Of a stretch of DNA of 64,000 nt, positions 11,001 to 22,134 are shown one piece after another. A model generated the notes under the pieces. It had not been told where the DNA came from and searched no databases. It was given only the letters and a program-made list of their open reading frames with translations. Source of the DNA: Primula veris (taxonomy: Eukaryota > Streptophyta > Magnoliopsida > Ericales > Primulaceae). A program made the position numbers and the translations under genes. How positions within the stretch are numbered: position 1 is the stretch's first letter; every line of letters begins with the position of its first letter. Where the stretch lies: the NCBI GenBank assembly GCA_963682055.1, contig OY821745.1, forward strand, positions 22,193,342 to 22,257,341, given 5' to 3'.

Positions 11001-12929
11001 CAGGGGAAGGGTTACCAATTGTATTATGATGCTTCGAAGGAAGGTTTGGGTTGCGTCTTGATGCAAGACGGAAAGGTTATCGCATATGCTTTGCGATAAC
11101 TAAGGGTTCACGAAAAGAACTATCTAACACATGACCTAGAGCTAGTGGCAATAGTTCATCCGTTGAAGATATGGAGACATTATCTGTTCGGGGAAAAGTT
11201 CGAAGTGTTCTCGGATCACAAGAGCTTAGGGTATATTTTTACCCAACGGGAACTAAATATGCGACAACGACGATGGATGGAATATTTGGAACCGTACGAC
11301 TACGACTTGCACTATCACTCGGGAAAGGCCAATGTAGTGGCGGATGCTTTGAGTCGAAAGTCCCATGCGACCTTAGCGCATGTGGCGATCGAGGAATGGA
11401 GGATGATGGGAAAAGCGGACGAGTTCAACTTGGAGTTAGGGCATGTTAATGTGGGGACCTTGTACACAATAGTGGTATAACCAGAATTTGTGAGTAGGGT
11501 TCTGAAAGCACAAGATGGGGATGAGAAAGTGGAGAACTATGAGAAACAAATGAGTTCGAGCGAAGGATTAGATGGTTGGACGAAAGAAACCGATGGAGGA
11601 CTACGATTTAAGGGAAGGACTTATGTGACGGAAAACATGAGGAATGAGGTATTAAGGGAGTTTCACCACTCCCGATTAGTCGTTCATCCCGGCGGGACGA
11701 AAATGTATCACGATGCGAAGAGACAATTTTGGTGGCCCGGAATGAAACGAGATGTAGCTTCATATGTTAACAGGTGTCTAACTTGCCAGCAATTGAAGGC
11801 GGAACACCAAAGGCCGGCGGGTATGCTCCAACCCTTACCGGTGGCAGAATGGAAGTGGGAAAGGATAACAATGGATTTTGTGACCAACTTACCTAAATCG
11901 GTAAGTGGGAATGACGCTTTGTGGGTTGTGGTCGACCATTTGACCAAATCCGCACACTTCATTGCAATTAAGATGATGAATTCGGTGGAAATCTTGGGAC
12001 GAAAGTATGTGAAGGAAATTGTTAGACTTCATGGGGTACCGATTTTGATAGTCTCGGATCGAGACGCGAGGTTTGTGTTGAGGTTCTGGGGTGCATTGCA
12101 AAATGCCTTAGGGACCAAATTGACAATGAGTATGGCTTTCCATCCCCAAATGGATGGACAATCGGAGCGGACTATCCAAGTACTAGAGGATATGTTGCGC
12201 GCATGTGTGAATGACTTCAAGGGAGGCTAGGAGAGCCATCTACCCTTAGTAGAGTTTGCGTAAAATAATAGCTTGCAAGCTAGTATTGGCATGGCACCTT
12301 TCGAGGCTTTATACGGGCGGCCGTGTAGGTCTCCAGTGCGTTGGACCGAGGTGGGAGAAGCGGAAATGCTAGGACCGCAATTGGTTCGAGAAATGACAGA
12401 AAATATTAAGTCAATTAGACAAAGGCTTGATACGGCTCGGAGTAGGCAAAAGAGTTATGCAGATAAGATGAGGAGACCTTTGGAGTTCGAAAAGGGTGAT
12501 CGAGTGTTTTTGCGAGTTTCGCCAAGGAAAGGGATTATGAGGTTTGGCTCTAAAGGGAAGTTGAGCCCGAGATTTATCGGACCATTTGAGATCGTGGACC
12601 GAGTTGGAGAAGTCGCATACCGGTTGGACTTGCCACCAAAGTTGGCGGGGGTTCACCCGGTGTTCCATGTGTCAATGTTGAAAAAGTACCATCACGACCC
12701 TTCACACGTGGTAAACTTTGAGGACATTGAGGTTAGTGCGGATGTGACCTACGAGGTGGGACCTATGAGGATTTTCGATGTGCAAGAGAAGGAACTTCGA
12801 GAAAAAACGATTAGATTGTTAAAGGTAGTTTGGAAACATCATGGGGCCGAGGAGGCAACTTGGGAACACGAGGATGAGATGAAGAGCAAGTATCCTGACC
12901 TCGTCTTTTCTTTAGGTACTTTTCCTTAG
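8099..12929 (+). pseudogene. Gypsy gag-pol polyprotein, broken by stops and frameshifts
   Basis: Gag starts at 8099 with an arginine/glycine-rich N-terminus, then shifts frame near 8310-8340. A retrotransposon gag domain follows (8554-9096), with knuckles CFNCGDVNHRQFEC and CRTCNRFGHTTRVC (from 9154). Next come a protease with DTG at about 9590, RT (10020-11000) with [11 protein letters not shown], RNase H with VFSDHKSL, an integrase zinc domain (HHSR...H...CLTC) and core with acidic residues in [11 protein letters not shown] and QSERTIQ, and a chromodomain end with ATWEHEDEMKSKYPDL. Stops interrupt it at 8548, 9094, 9853, 10405, 10701, 11097, 11478, 12228 and 12261. A one-base loss near 10690-10697 changes frame. 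The RT catalytic motif reads FVDN where the family has a second aspartate, so the enzyme would be dead even without the stops. Confidence 0.93.
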
Positions 12930-13368
12930 ATGCTTTCTAATTTCGGGATGAAATTTCTTTATCGGGGAAGGGTTGTAACGCCTAGAGTTTGGAGTTTATT
13001 TTATTAGAGTTTAGTTTACTAGAAAGACACGTATTTTGAGTCTTGTAGACGTTTTGGAGTTGTTGAGGTAGGAGAATGGCATCTTAGTTGTTGAGCTAGA
13101 AGCATGTCATCTTTGTTACATTATTATCTTTTATTTTATTAGATATTGTTTTACATTATCGAGATACTTACGTATCTTTCATTTACTTGAGTTATGGATG
13201 GAGGAGTTGTTATGAGTTGTGTACCCTGAGTATTTTATTTCTTGGATTATGACACGAATTGTACGTTTAAATTTTTATGGTCTTATTTATAAAAGTTGAT
13301 CATTTCTCGATGTAGTTCTTTAGAGAGGAAATGGACTTTCGGGACGAAATTCTTTTAAGGAGGGTGTT
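12930..13368 (+). other. 3' untranslated region with two polypurine/LTR-start-like motifs
   Basis: After the last codon TTCGGGATGAAATTTCTTT is followed by a purine run and TTGTAACGCC (about 12941-12980). A second near-copy, TTCGGGACGAAATTCTTTT, is followed by GTAACATCTCGG (13339-13381). Tekay-type elements usually have one such polypurine tract just before an LTR beginning TGTAAC. Either could be the true LTR start; the second fits better because the sequence after it looks like LTR. Confidence 0.5.
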
Positions 13369-13870
13369 TGTAACATCTCGGATTTTTATAAATGGTTTTA
13401 TTTATGAATCCAAAAAAGTTTTATACAATTTTTAGCCAAAAACCGAAAATCTTCCGAAAACTTTATTTTAAAAACTTGTTACTAATTTTATAAATAAAAA
13501 GGACCCAATAGTTTTGTTTCTAAACATTTGTTATTTTTGAGCAGTAAAATAATAGTTTTGATTTTTAGTTAACTTTTACAACTTTGGGTACCAAATAGTT
13601 CGCTTCCCCAAACTCTATCAAAACAGTTTGTTAAACCTCTTTTCAGCCCACTTTTTAAAACATTAAACCTAAGAAAACTAAAAACAAAGAGATAAAAGAG
13701 AGATTCCAAAGCTTAGAAAGAAAAAGAATAAACCACTTTGGCGGGTTTTACCGGAATAATCTCCTCTACGAACTAAGGTAACGGAGGTTATCCATTGCGA
13801 CTAGACAGTAACTAAATCACTTTCTCTTTTCTTATCAGGTAAAAGAGAGTTGTCAGAAAAAGTAGCTTTA
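13369..13870 (+). repeat. Truncated 3' LTR of the gypsy element (probable)
   Basis: It begins TGTAACATCTCGG directly after a polypurine-like tract. The right limit is uncertain: by about 13870 the sequence no longer resembles LTR, and no TGACA end is present. It cannot be aligned with the visible 5' LTR, because that copy lacks its beginning and this one lacks its end. Confidence 0.5.
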
Positions 13871-14193
13871 TTATTATCACAAATAAGAGGTTCTTTCTAT
13901 GCTACCGTTGGGGGTACAGAGGCTCCCCTTTCACTTTTTTTTAATTTCGAAATTTCTCAGGTTAGAGATCATAGAAAACTAGCACTATAATTAGTTAATA
14001 TGAAGACAAGCAAAAGTGTAAAACCCCCAAAAATAATTACTACAATTACCTAGAATTCAAAAACCTAATTCATGATAAATATTGCAAATAGTTCAAATAC
14101 CCAAAAGGCCTTAAGAAAAAAAAATCCAAGAAATGGTAATCAGTACAAAGTAAGTCTACATGATTAACACCAATTCCAAAATAAAATAAAAAA
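13871..14193. other. Unassigned AT-rich spacer
   Basis: No ORF, RNA or repeat boundary is recognisable between the gypsy remnant and the first duplicated AGP block. Confidence 0.5.
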
Positions 14194-15260
14194 TAGATGA
14201 ATACATAAAAAGGGAAAAGGTTGTGAATAAATCTCAAATTCAACAAAAGGGTCTGAAATATCAGTTAAAACGATCATTAGGATATTCGTTATATTGAGCT
14301 CCTTAACTTGAGTTGATAATATGCTAATAAGCTGTGATTGAGTTTAGGTAGAATTCACATGAAGGTAGAAGAGAGAGAAAGAAATGAATAAACTAATATT
14401 AGGTGTAGTTTATATAGATGGATGGTTGAATTGTAATTAATGGGTATTTTGGTAATTTTAGGGTTATAAATTTGGGGGCATGTGGCCCTAGGCTAAATCC
14501 CCCATTGAATATTGGTTTTCTCAAATACAATTTATTATTCAGTAGACATAATTGTACATTTAAGATTGTATGAGTTGAATGTCATTTGGAAAAAAATGAT
14601 ATTGTCAAAGCCTTCTATAAGAATCGACACATTCAAAATCTATTTCGCGAATATTACTTTAGTCATATAGTTGGTAGAATGATTCACTTATACATGGCAA
14701 TGTGAGTTCTCTATAGTCAGAAAATCAACTTAACAATTGACCGTGTTGTAAAATTCAGTAATTTAAATGTTGATCACATTTATAAAAGGAATATACTCAA
14801 AAATACTTTATATTTTCAAGAAAATCTCAAAGAGAAAAATCATGTTCAAAAAGTATGATATGAAAAAAAAAAAAAATCATACAAAAGAAGTATGATCCAA
14901 AAGAAAACCATACAAGAGAGATGCATTCATTTTGAGCAAGTTATTTCTTAGCATTTATCTTATCAAATTTACTTTTCAAAATAGGATTAGTTTGTTACAC
15001 TATGAAGCTTATGCATCGGTATGTAAATAATTGAAAATTTTACAAAAATTTAAGTTTTGTGTAATTTTGTCCCTCATTCTCAATATAATCGTAATTAAGT
15101 CCTTAACCAATGCAATCTTGTCCCAGACCATTCCTCTTTCAATGCTAATCCACACATATATGATGCAAATGTTTATGGATTTCCAAAAATGGCTCAAGCA
15201 ATCATTATAAATTCCCCCTATCACATTGCTAAATACCACAAAGGCACAAGAATTTTACAA

Positions 15261-15267
15261 TATAAAG
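15261..15267 (+). promoter_or_regulatory. TATA box of AGP copy 1
   Basis: TATAAAG lies 57 nt before the last base preceding the ATG, in a block conserved in copy 2. Transcription would start near 15292, giving a leader of about 30 nt. Confidence 0.6.
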
Positions 15268-15323
15268 ATCGGTAATAGAAAATTCTTATTTTTTTCATTC
15301 ACCGATTACAACCTAAAATTGTC

Positions 15324-15494
15324 ATGGAGATGAAGAACATTGTTTGTGTCGCCCTCGTGGCTGCTGCCTCCATGACTTCCGCCTTTGCCCAGGCTCCGGC
15401 TCCCGGACCCAGCAGTGATGCCACCTCAGCAGTCCCCATGATCGCTGTGGTTGGAGCTTCGGTCTTGTCCTACTTCGTCTTCAATCGGCATTAA
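15324..15494 (+). CDS. Arabinogalactan peptide, copy 1 (56 aa)
   Basis: This single-exon ORF of 56 residues encodes a probable cell-surface AG-peptide precursor. Residues 1-22 form a signal peptide ending AFA. The predicted mature core starts QAPAPGPSSDATS (23-35), whose prolines at alternate positions are the usual sites for hydroxylation and arabinogalactan addition. Residues 36-52 form a hydrophobic tail that in this family directs GPI anchoring to the plasma membrane. The short core resembles the Arabidopsis AGP12-15 class. One oddity is that the tail ends in polar/basic NRH, whereas GPI signals usually end hydrophobic. The ATG chosen is the first in the family pattern MEMK; the second Met is two codons on. 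Copies 2 and 3 lie downstream in the same orientation. Confidence 0.9.
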   Translation: MEMKNIVCVALVAAASMTSAFAQAPAPGPSSDATSAVPMIAVVGASVLSYFVFNRH

Positions 15495-15614
15495 AGTTTG
15501 GAAACAAATGGACATCAAGAAGAATCGCCAATTTGAGAGCGAATTTGCCTCTTGATGAGGATATTCTTTCAAAAGATTAATATTTTATGGATGTAACTAC
15601 AGATTTTTTTATCG

Positions 15615-15620
15615 AATAAA
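15615..15620 (+). terminator. Polyadenylation signal, AGP copy 1
   Basis: AATAAA lies 121 nt after the stop codon. It is conserved in copy 3 and altered to AATATA in copy 2. Confidence 0.55.
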
Positions 15621-16959
15621 GAAGTGGTTTTATCCATCATTACATTACATTACATCTTTAATGTGCTTTTAGTTATGATTTAGTTCTGCATTTCGGTTCT
15701 CGTCTTTTGGCATCTGTGTGAATGAATATAGATATATGAAAAGGCATGAAGACAGTATCCATATCAAAGGCATGTAAATTAATGAAAAAAATAATCGATG
15801 GAAAGTGTTGGAATCGTTTAAGAATTATTCAGTACATCAACAAAGGGAAATTTTTAAACATGGAAAAAAAGAAAGAGGAAAAATTGAGGGAGAGTCTAAG
15901 ATTTGTAAGAAAACTAAAAAAAAAATTACCTAATATAGGTTCTCTTGCCATCTTTCGTGCTTACTCTGCATAAGAAAATAGAAATCTTATTGAAGTTAAT
16001 TACTTAAGTGTCTTTGTTAGATCTTATATCCTAGATTCCAGTGAAATATTGTTTGTAATCATATTGTTAAAAATAGTTTGACATGTTATTAATAAACTCT
16101 CACTTGTGCAGTAAGCTGCAACCGAGACAGTAACTGACTATGCTGGACAGATTCTGTAATATTTAGTTAAAAATATTTGATGATACCAATAACGTATAGA
16201 GGAAGTTTAGATGATTTAAAGAAATTTATGAATGATAAAAATAATATATTGAATATCTCTTATTATTGGAATAGAAGACTTAAAAGGATATAAAAGGAGA
16301 ACTTTTCTGTGAAACAAGGAAACATTAAAGAATGAAAAATCTTCGGAGATAAAGAAGACTATATATTGAAGACAATTAAATTAGAGGTTTTTTAATTTCG
16401 AATTAAACAAGATCTAATCTGTTAGAAGTCAAAGAATAATTAATTAAAAGATATATATTTGAAGATCTTCAACTCGAGCAAGAAAAGAAGATAAAGAAAA
16501 TACTTCCTATTTGATCATAATTAGGATCTTTAGTAAGGATATAAATAAAGTTATTAGCCTTTACTATTTCGTGTGTTAAATACAGTGTAGATGTACTTAT
16601 ATTATAGATCAAAAACACCCGTTGTACATAGAGGGAAACAAACTTAAATAGATCATGACGGGATGCCATCAGAGATTGATAGTTGTGAATTAGAGAGGGT
16701 AAGATAGGGATATACGTGAGAGAATCATGGTATTATAAGTATAGGGTCTTATCATTGTTCCTTTCAATATCGATAAATAATGAGTGAAGGCTCCGGAGAT
16801 ATAGACAAGGTGGTCATGTCGAACTCTGTTTAAAAATGTCTCGTGTTTTTATTAACTTCATTATATCCGTCAGTTGCAACTGTGGTTACAGCTGTAGTTG
16901 CAACTGAAAACGCATAACTGCACTCGAAACTTTAGGAATATGTTTTTTCAATTTATTCA

Positions 16960-17400
16960 ACTTGCTAGAAAATTTTAAGGAAAGTGACAGCGGATGGGTG
17001 GCTCCAATGGTTTCTGATGGTGATGGAGATCTTGTTCGTGTCCCTAAAGAGAAATGGACTGTTGCACAAGATAAGAAATCTAATACAAATTCAACTGCCA
17101 TCAATCTAATCTTTGTTGGTGCTACTCTCGGTATATTCATGTATATTTTTCACTGTGAAACTACTAAACAAGCATGAGAAATTCTAAAAGAAACCTTTGA
17201 AAAAATTATTAAAGTAAAAGCATTTAAACTCTAACAACTAACTACTAAATTTAAAAACTTAAAAATAGAAGAACACGAAACTATGAATATGTCAAATTGT
17301 TCATGAATCTAGAAATTTAGGAGAAAAATACAGTGATTCTAAACTGGTAAAAACAAAAGATTGACTTCAAATATCTATATTATCATTTTATTGAAATTTC
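16960..17400 (+). pseudogene. Copia gag (UBN2-type) remnant
   Basis: Frame 16962-17177 reads SGWVAPMV, VPKEKWTVAQDKKS, STAINLIF and HCETTKQA, then TGA, and continues EILKETFEKI. This follows the copia gag pattern in which an HC-x-TAK-x-AW-x-IL motif precedes a (E)TFEGT-like segment; the Trp codon is now TGA. Further similarity (LTTKFKNLK, EEHETMN) extends through more stops to about 17330. It lies in the segment present in block 1 and absent from block 3. It is an old retroelement fossil, not a host gene. Confidence 0.7.
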
Positions 17401-17479
17401 TATCCGTTATTCTAGTTGTTATTACGTAGTTAGGTTGTAACTACAGTTGTAAGCACAGTTACAACCACTAAATCTTAGT

Positions 17480-17600
17480 GACTAAAAATCATACTTCATA
17501 TACGCGTTGTCGGTTCGAATCTCATGTGGGTGCAAGTGAAATTATTTTAATATCCACTTAACGGAAATGATAAAAAAAGAAATGATAGTCTAGTTAATTT
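17480..17600 (+). repeat. SINE-like tRNA B-box sequence, block 1
   Basis: GGTTCGAATC at 17512-17521 matches the RNA polymerase III B box and sits in a segment also present in block 3 (25866-25875). A clear A box and tail are not visible, so it may be a SINE fragment older than the duplication. Confidence 0.4.
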
Positions 17601-18352
17601 CAAGTGTGGTCTACAGTATCATAGGATCTAGTCAAACTTGTAAGGGTGTGACTTTCCAATGTTTCTTTCATAGTTTCTCAAACAAAACATGACCAAAACT
17701 TACTAAATGTGATTTATGGAACTATACTTTGTGCAATATAGATATTGAATATATTCCTGAAAGTTCACTTGATGGAATAATCAAATTATATAAATGAAAC
17801 AATTTCTTTCGAAAAGAAAAGGTATAGGTAAAATTGCACCAAAGAATTTTGTAGGTGTACAACTTGTCGACAGTTGTAGTTTAGTGTACAAATTGGTAAT
17901 AAATGGTAAGTTTAAAGTTAAAAAAAAAAACATCTTAATATAAATCTTTACTTCTTTCCCCGCTGTACATTTATCGCAACAAAATAATTTGAGTTGTGTA
18001 TCATTAGTATAAGTTTAAAGTTTCCTAGGATAATACATGTAGAAGCTTAGAGTACGTTAAAGTGATTAAATCTTACAAGTTTATAAATATCATCATAGTG
18101 GTCCTCACAGGGTAATTTCCGCCACTACAAATTGTGGCCCTACTCTCTCTTTTATTACTATCTATATAGAGATTAATTCTTGATATATATGTTATAGAAG
18201 AAGAAACCCTTAATTATTTTCTCATTGAAATAATTTAATTGAATGTCGGTTGAAACAATTGGTGTGCTAGCCTCAGTGTTGTGGTGACAAATTTTTTGGA
18301 TGATTTACGAACTATGTATAAATAATACGAATTACGAAGCATTATTAAGCCA

Positions 18353-18361
18353 ATAAATATA
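18353..18361. repeat. Left 9-bp target-site duplication
   Basis: ATAAATATA, repeated exactly at 20839-20847 on the other side of the element at 18362-20838. Confidence 0.7.
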
Positions 18362-20838
18362 CAAATAATGTCTCATATGTACCACTTTTGAAATTATATT
18401 CCTTTTAGGTACCTTCATAATTTCATATTTCCTATAAGTATCATTTTTTAATTATTTAATTTATTTACCAAAACGCCATACACATATTTCATAAAAAATG
18501 GAAAAAAAACACATAAAATTATATAAAATGCAAAAAATCTCAAAATAAATGAAAAAAAATCATAAAAAATTGTAAAAATTAAAAAGAAATGTATTTTTAT
18601 TAAAAAGAAAACACAAAAAATCACAAAAAAAATAATAAAAAATCACAAAATTTTAAAAATAAAATAAAAATAAAATAAAAAAATTATAAAAAATGAAAAA
18701 AATCACAAAATATTATAAAAATATAAAAAAAACTAAAAAAAAAATCACAAAAAAAATTATAAAAAAATGAAAATATCACAAAATTTAAAAAAAAATTACA
18801 AAAAATTATAAAAAATTGAAAAAAATCACAAAATATTATAAAAAATGAAAAATATCACAAAAAATTATAAAAAATGAAAAAAATCACAAAATATTATTAA
18901 AAATGAAAAAAATCACATAAAATGAAGAAAAAAAAATTGAAAAAAATCACAAAATATTATAAAAATATAAAAAAATAATAAAAAATTTATAAAAAATCAC
19001 AAAAAAAATCACAAAAAAATCACAAAAAAAATGAAAAAATGAAAATTATCGCAAAATTATTAAAAAAATCAAAAAAAATCACTTTTATTAAACTTTATGT
19101 ACTTTTCGACTGTACTAGATGCACTTTCGACTGAACCAGATGCACTTTTAGCTGAATTATATGCACTTTCAGCCGAACCAGATGTACTTTTAGTTGAACC
19201 AGATGCAGGTTTTACAGAACGATATGCACTTTTATTGAACTATATGCACTTTTGTCTGAACCATATACAGTTTCAGCTGAACCAGATACACTTTTAGCTT
19301 AACCATATACACTTTCAGCCGAACCATATGCACTTTTAGTTGAACTAGATGCACTTTCAATCGAACCATATACATTTTTATTGAACTAGATGCACTTTTG
19401 TCTGAACCATATGCACTTTTAGCTGAACCAGATACACTTTTAACTGAACCATATGCACTTTAAACTGAACCATATGCACTTTCAGTTGTACCAAATGCAT
19501 TTTTAGTTGAATCAGATGCATTTTTAACAGAACTATATGCACTTTCGACTGTACTATATTCATTTTCGACTACACTATATGCACTTTTGACTTAACTATA
19601 TTTACTTTTCACTAAATTAGATGCATTTTAAGCTGAACCAGATGTACTTTTAGCTGAACCAGATGCACTTTTAGCTGAATTATATGTATACTCACTTTTA
19701 TTGAACTATATTTACTTTCAACTGAATTGTATGCACTTTTAACGGAACTCGATGTACTTTCAGCTGAATTGAATGCAATTTTGACTCAAATTTATGTATT
19801 TTTGACTAACTATATACACTTTTGACTGAACTATATGCACTTTTATTGAACTATATACGCTTTTGACTGAATTATATGTATTTTTGACTGAAGTATATGC
19901 ACTTTCAGCTCATTCAGATTAAAAAAAGGCACATTTATCATGAAAAAACCATTTTTTTGTATAAAAAAAATCACATTTTGGTATAAAAAATGTTATACTG
20001 ACAAAAAAATATATATATATTTTTTGTAAATTTTTAAAAAGTTTATGCTTTTTTCATTTTTTTTATAATTCTTTTTTTTTTTTTTTTGTTATTTTTTTTA
20101 TAATGTTTTGTGATTTTTTGTGATTTTTGTGATTTTTTGTGATTTTTATATAATTTTTTTTGGTTTTTTCATTTTTTTTATTTTTTAAATTTTTTTATAA
20201 TTTTTTGTGATTTTTTTTTATTTTTTGTCATTTTTTATTTTTTTATTTTATTTTTCGGTATAAAAAGTGTTAAATTGACAAAAAAAATTATATATTTTTT
20301 TTGTAATTTTTTAAAAAGTTTGTGATTTTTTTTCAATTTTTGTAATTTTTATAATTTTTTTAATTTTTTTGTGATTTTTGTATTTTTTTAATAATTTTTG
20401 GTGATTTTTTATTATTTTTTTTATTTTTTGTTATTTTTTGTGATTTTTTGTGATTTTTTGTTATTTTTATAATTTTTTATAATTTTTGTGATTTTTTATA
20501 AAAAAAAATTTGATTTTTTTGATTTTTTATAATTTTTTATGTTTTTTTGTGATTTTTTTCATTTTTTTTATGTTTTTATGTTTTTTTTGTTATTTTTTAT
20601 ATTTTTTGTTATTTTTTTCATTTTTATAATTTTTTTGTGTTTTTTTTTTATTTTGTTGTAATTTAAAACTATTTTTTTAGGTTTGTAGAGAGATAAAATA
20701 TGTATATTATATTTTGGTTTGTATGACAATTAAGTAAATAAACTAAATAATTAAAAAGTGCTACCTATGAGGAAATGTGAAATTATCAAGATATCTAGGA
20801 ATATAATTTGTTACGAGTTACTTATAGGAAATTAGCCC
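18362..20838. mobile_element. Non-autonomous Mutator-like element with long AT-rich inverted arms
   Basis: The first 41 bases and the reverse complement of the last 41 align without gaps. They agree at 27 of 41 positions and are identical over the last 12 (AAATTATATTCC inside). Similarity continues through TTTTTAATTATTTA on both sides. The outer arms (about 18480-19080 and 19970-20660) are degenerate AAAAATCACAAAA / TTTTGTGATTTTT repeats in opposite orientation. The centre is a 21-bp minisatellite. A 9-bp exact flanking repeat is typical of the Mutator superfamily. No transposase is present, so movement would need an enzyme in trans. The Mutator assignment is inference from duplication length and inverted-repeat structure. 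Confidence 0.75.
19085..19920. repeat. 21-bp minisatellite (about 40 units)
   Basis: The unit is close to TGAACCAGATGCACTTTTAGC with much divergence. Because 21 is a multiple of 3, both strands show fortuitous seven-residue periodic ORFs (for example at 19097-19297 plus and 19378-19563 minus). These are shadows of the repeat, not genes. Confidence 0.9.
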
Positions 20839-20847
20839 ATAAATATA

Positions 20848-21117
20848 TCCTAATTTATTTTAAGAACTTGGGAATTTAACATAGCGGATTTAGAATAAGA
20901 AAAGGAGTATATGGTAGAATTAATTTGCTTCAGGGCCAAATTTTGATTGAAAGACTAACCAGCTAAATTGTGTCAAGCATCGTCAGAGCAATAAAATCTC
21001 AGTTTAGCAACCCAAAATACTAAGAAACAAACTACAAACAAGCAGGAGCAACAACCAAGATACAATCATCTTCTAACGTTTAGCAAATCCCAATCTATTC
21101 CAAAAAAAACAAGAATT
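20848..21117. other. Spacer before AGP block 2
   Basis: This is AT-rich sequence with no ORF or repeat boundary that can be supported. Confidence 0.5.
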
Positions 21118-22134
21118 TAGATGAATACATAAAAAGGGAAAAGGTCGTGAATAAACCTCAAATTCAACAAAAGGGTCTGAAATTTCAGTTAAAAGGATCA
21201 TTAGGATATTCGTTATATTGAGTTCCTTAACTTGAGATGGTAATATTGAATTCACATGAAGATGGAAGAGAGAGAAAGAAATGAATAAACTAATACTAGG
21301 TGTAGTTTATATAGGTGGATGGTTGAATTGTAATTAATGGGTATTTTGGTAATTTTAGGGTCACAAATTTGGGACGCATGTGCCCTCGCCCTAGGCTAAA
21401 TCCCCCATTAAATATTGGTTTTCTCAAATACAATTTATTATTCAGTAGGCATAATTATACCTTTAAGATTGTATGACTTCAATGTCATTTGAACAAATAC
21501 GATCCTTCAATTAGAATCGACACATTCAAAATTTATTTCGCGAAGATTACTTTTGCCATATAGTACGTGACAATGTGAGTTCTCTATAGTCAGAAAACCA
21601 ACTGACCAATTGACCGTGTTGTAAAGTTCGGTAATTTAAAGTTTGGTCACATTTATAAAAGAAATATACTCAAAAATAATTTATATTTTCAAGAAAATCT
21701 CAAGAAGAAAATTCATGTTCAAAAAGTATGATACTAAAAAAAAATCATACAAAAGAAGTATGATCCCAAAAAAACCATACACAAAAGAGATGCATTCATT
21801 TTGAGCAAGTTATTTCTTAGCATTTTATCTTATCAAAATTTACTTTTCAAACTAGGATTAGTTTGTTACACTTAGAAAGCTTATCCATCGGTATGTAAAT
21901 AATTGAAAGTTTTACAAAAATTGAAGTTTTATATATACTTTTGTCCCTCTTTCTCAATATAATCGTAATTAAGTCCTTAACCAATGCAATCTTGTCCGGG
22001 ACCATTCCTCTTTCAATGCTAATCCACACATATATAATGCAAATGTTTATGGATTTTCAAAAATGGCTCAAGCAATCATTATAAATTCCCCCTATCACAA
22101 TGCTAAATACCACAAAAGCACAAGAATTTTAGAA

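Larger units (their letters stand above)
5880..13870 (+). mobile_element. Ty3/gypsy chromovirus (Tekay/Del type), degenerate
   Basis: The order is LTR remnant, primer site (7039), leader, gag with two zinc knuckles, aspartic protease, RT, RNase H, integrase and a C-terminal chromodomain-like segment, then polypurine/LTR start. Integrase after RT is the Ty3/gypsy order, and the chromodomain end marks a chromovirus. The 5' LTR is cut by the copia element at 5879/5880, and the 3' LTR appears shortened. At least nine nonsense codons and two frameshifts make it non-functional. Confidence 0.9.
14194..18180 (+). repeat. Tandem duplication block 1 (AGP gene copy 1)
   Basis: Homology with block 2 starts at TAGATGAATACATAAAAAGG (14194 and 21118) and covers promoter, gene, 3' region and a long downstream tail. 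Compared with block 3, this block carries about 1.45 kb of extra sequence (about 16014-17463) containing a copia gag remnant. Its tail at 17877 preserves the pre-insertion state of a MITE found in block 2. Confidence 0.88.

Noticed and set aside
17512..17521. Possible tRNA gene at the B-box motif
   Set aside because: No cloverleaf, A box or 3' acceptor partner could be found around it; at most a SINE fragment.
19097..19563. ORFs with seven-residue repeats on both strands (possible coiled-coil proteins)
   Set aside because: They result from the 21-bp minisatellite being divisible by three; there is no start context, and the repeats are equally open on both strands.
18480..20660. Possible CRISPR-like array (regular repeats)
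   Set aside because: This is plant nuclear DNA, the repeats are contiguous without unique spacers, and they are simple AT sequence and a 21-bp minisatellite.
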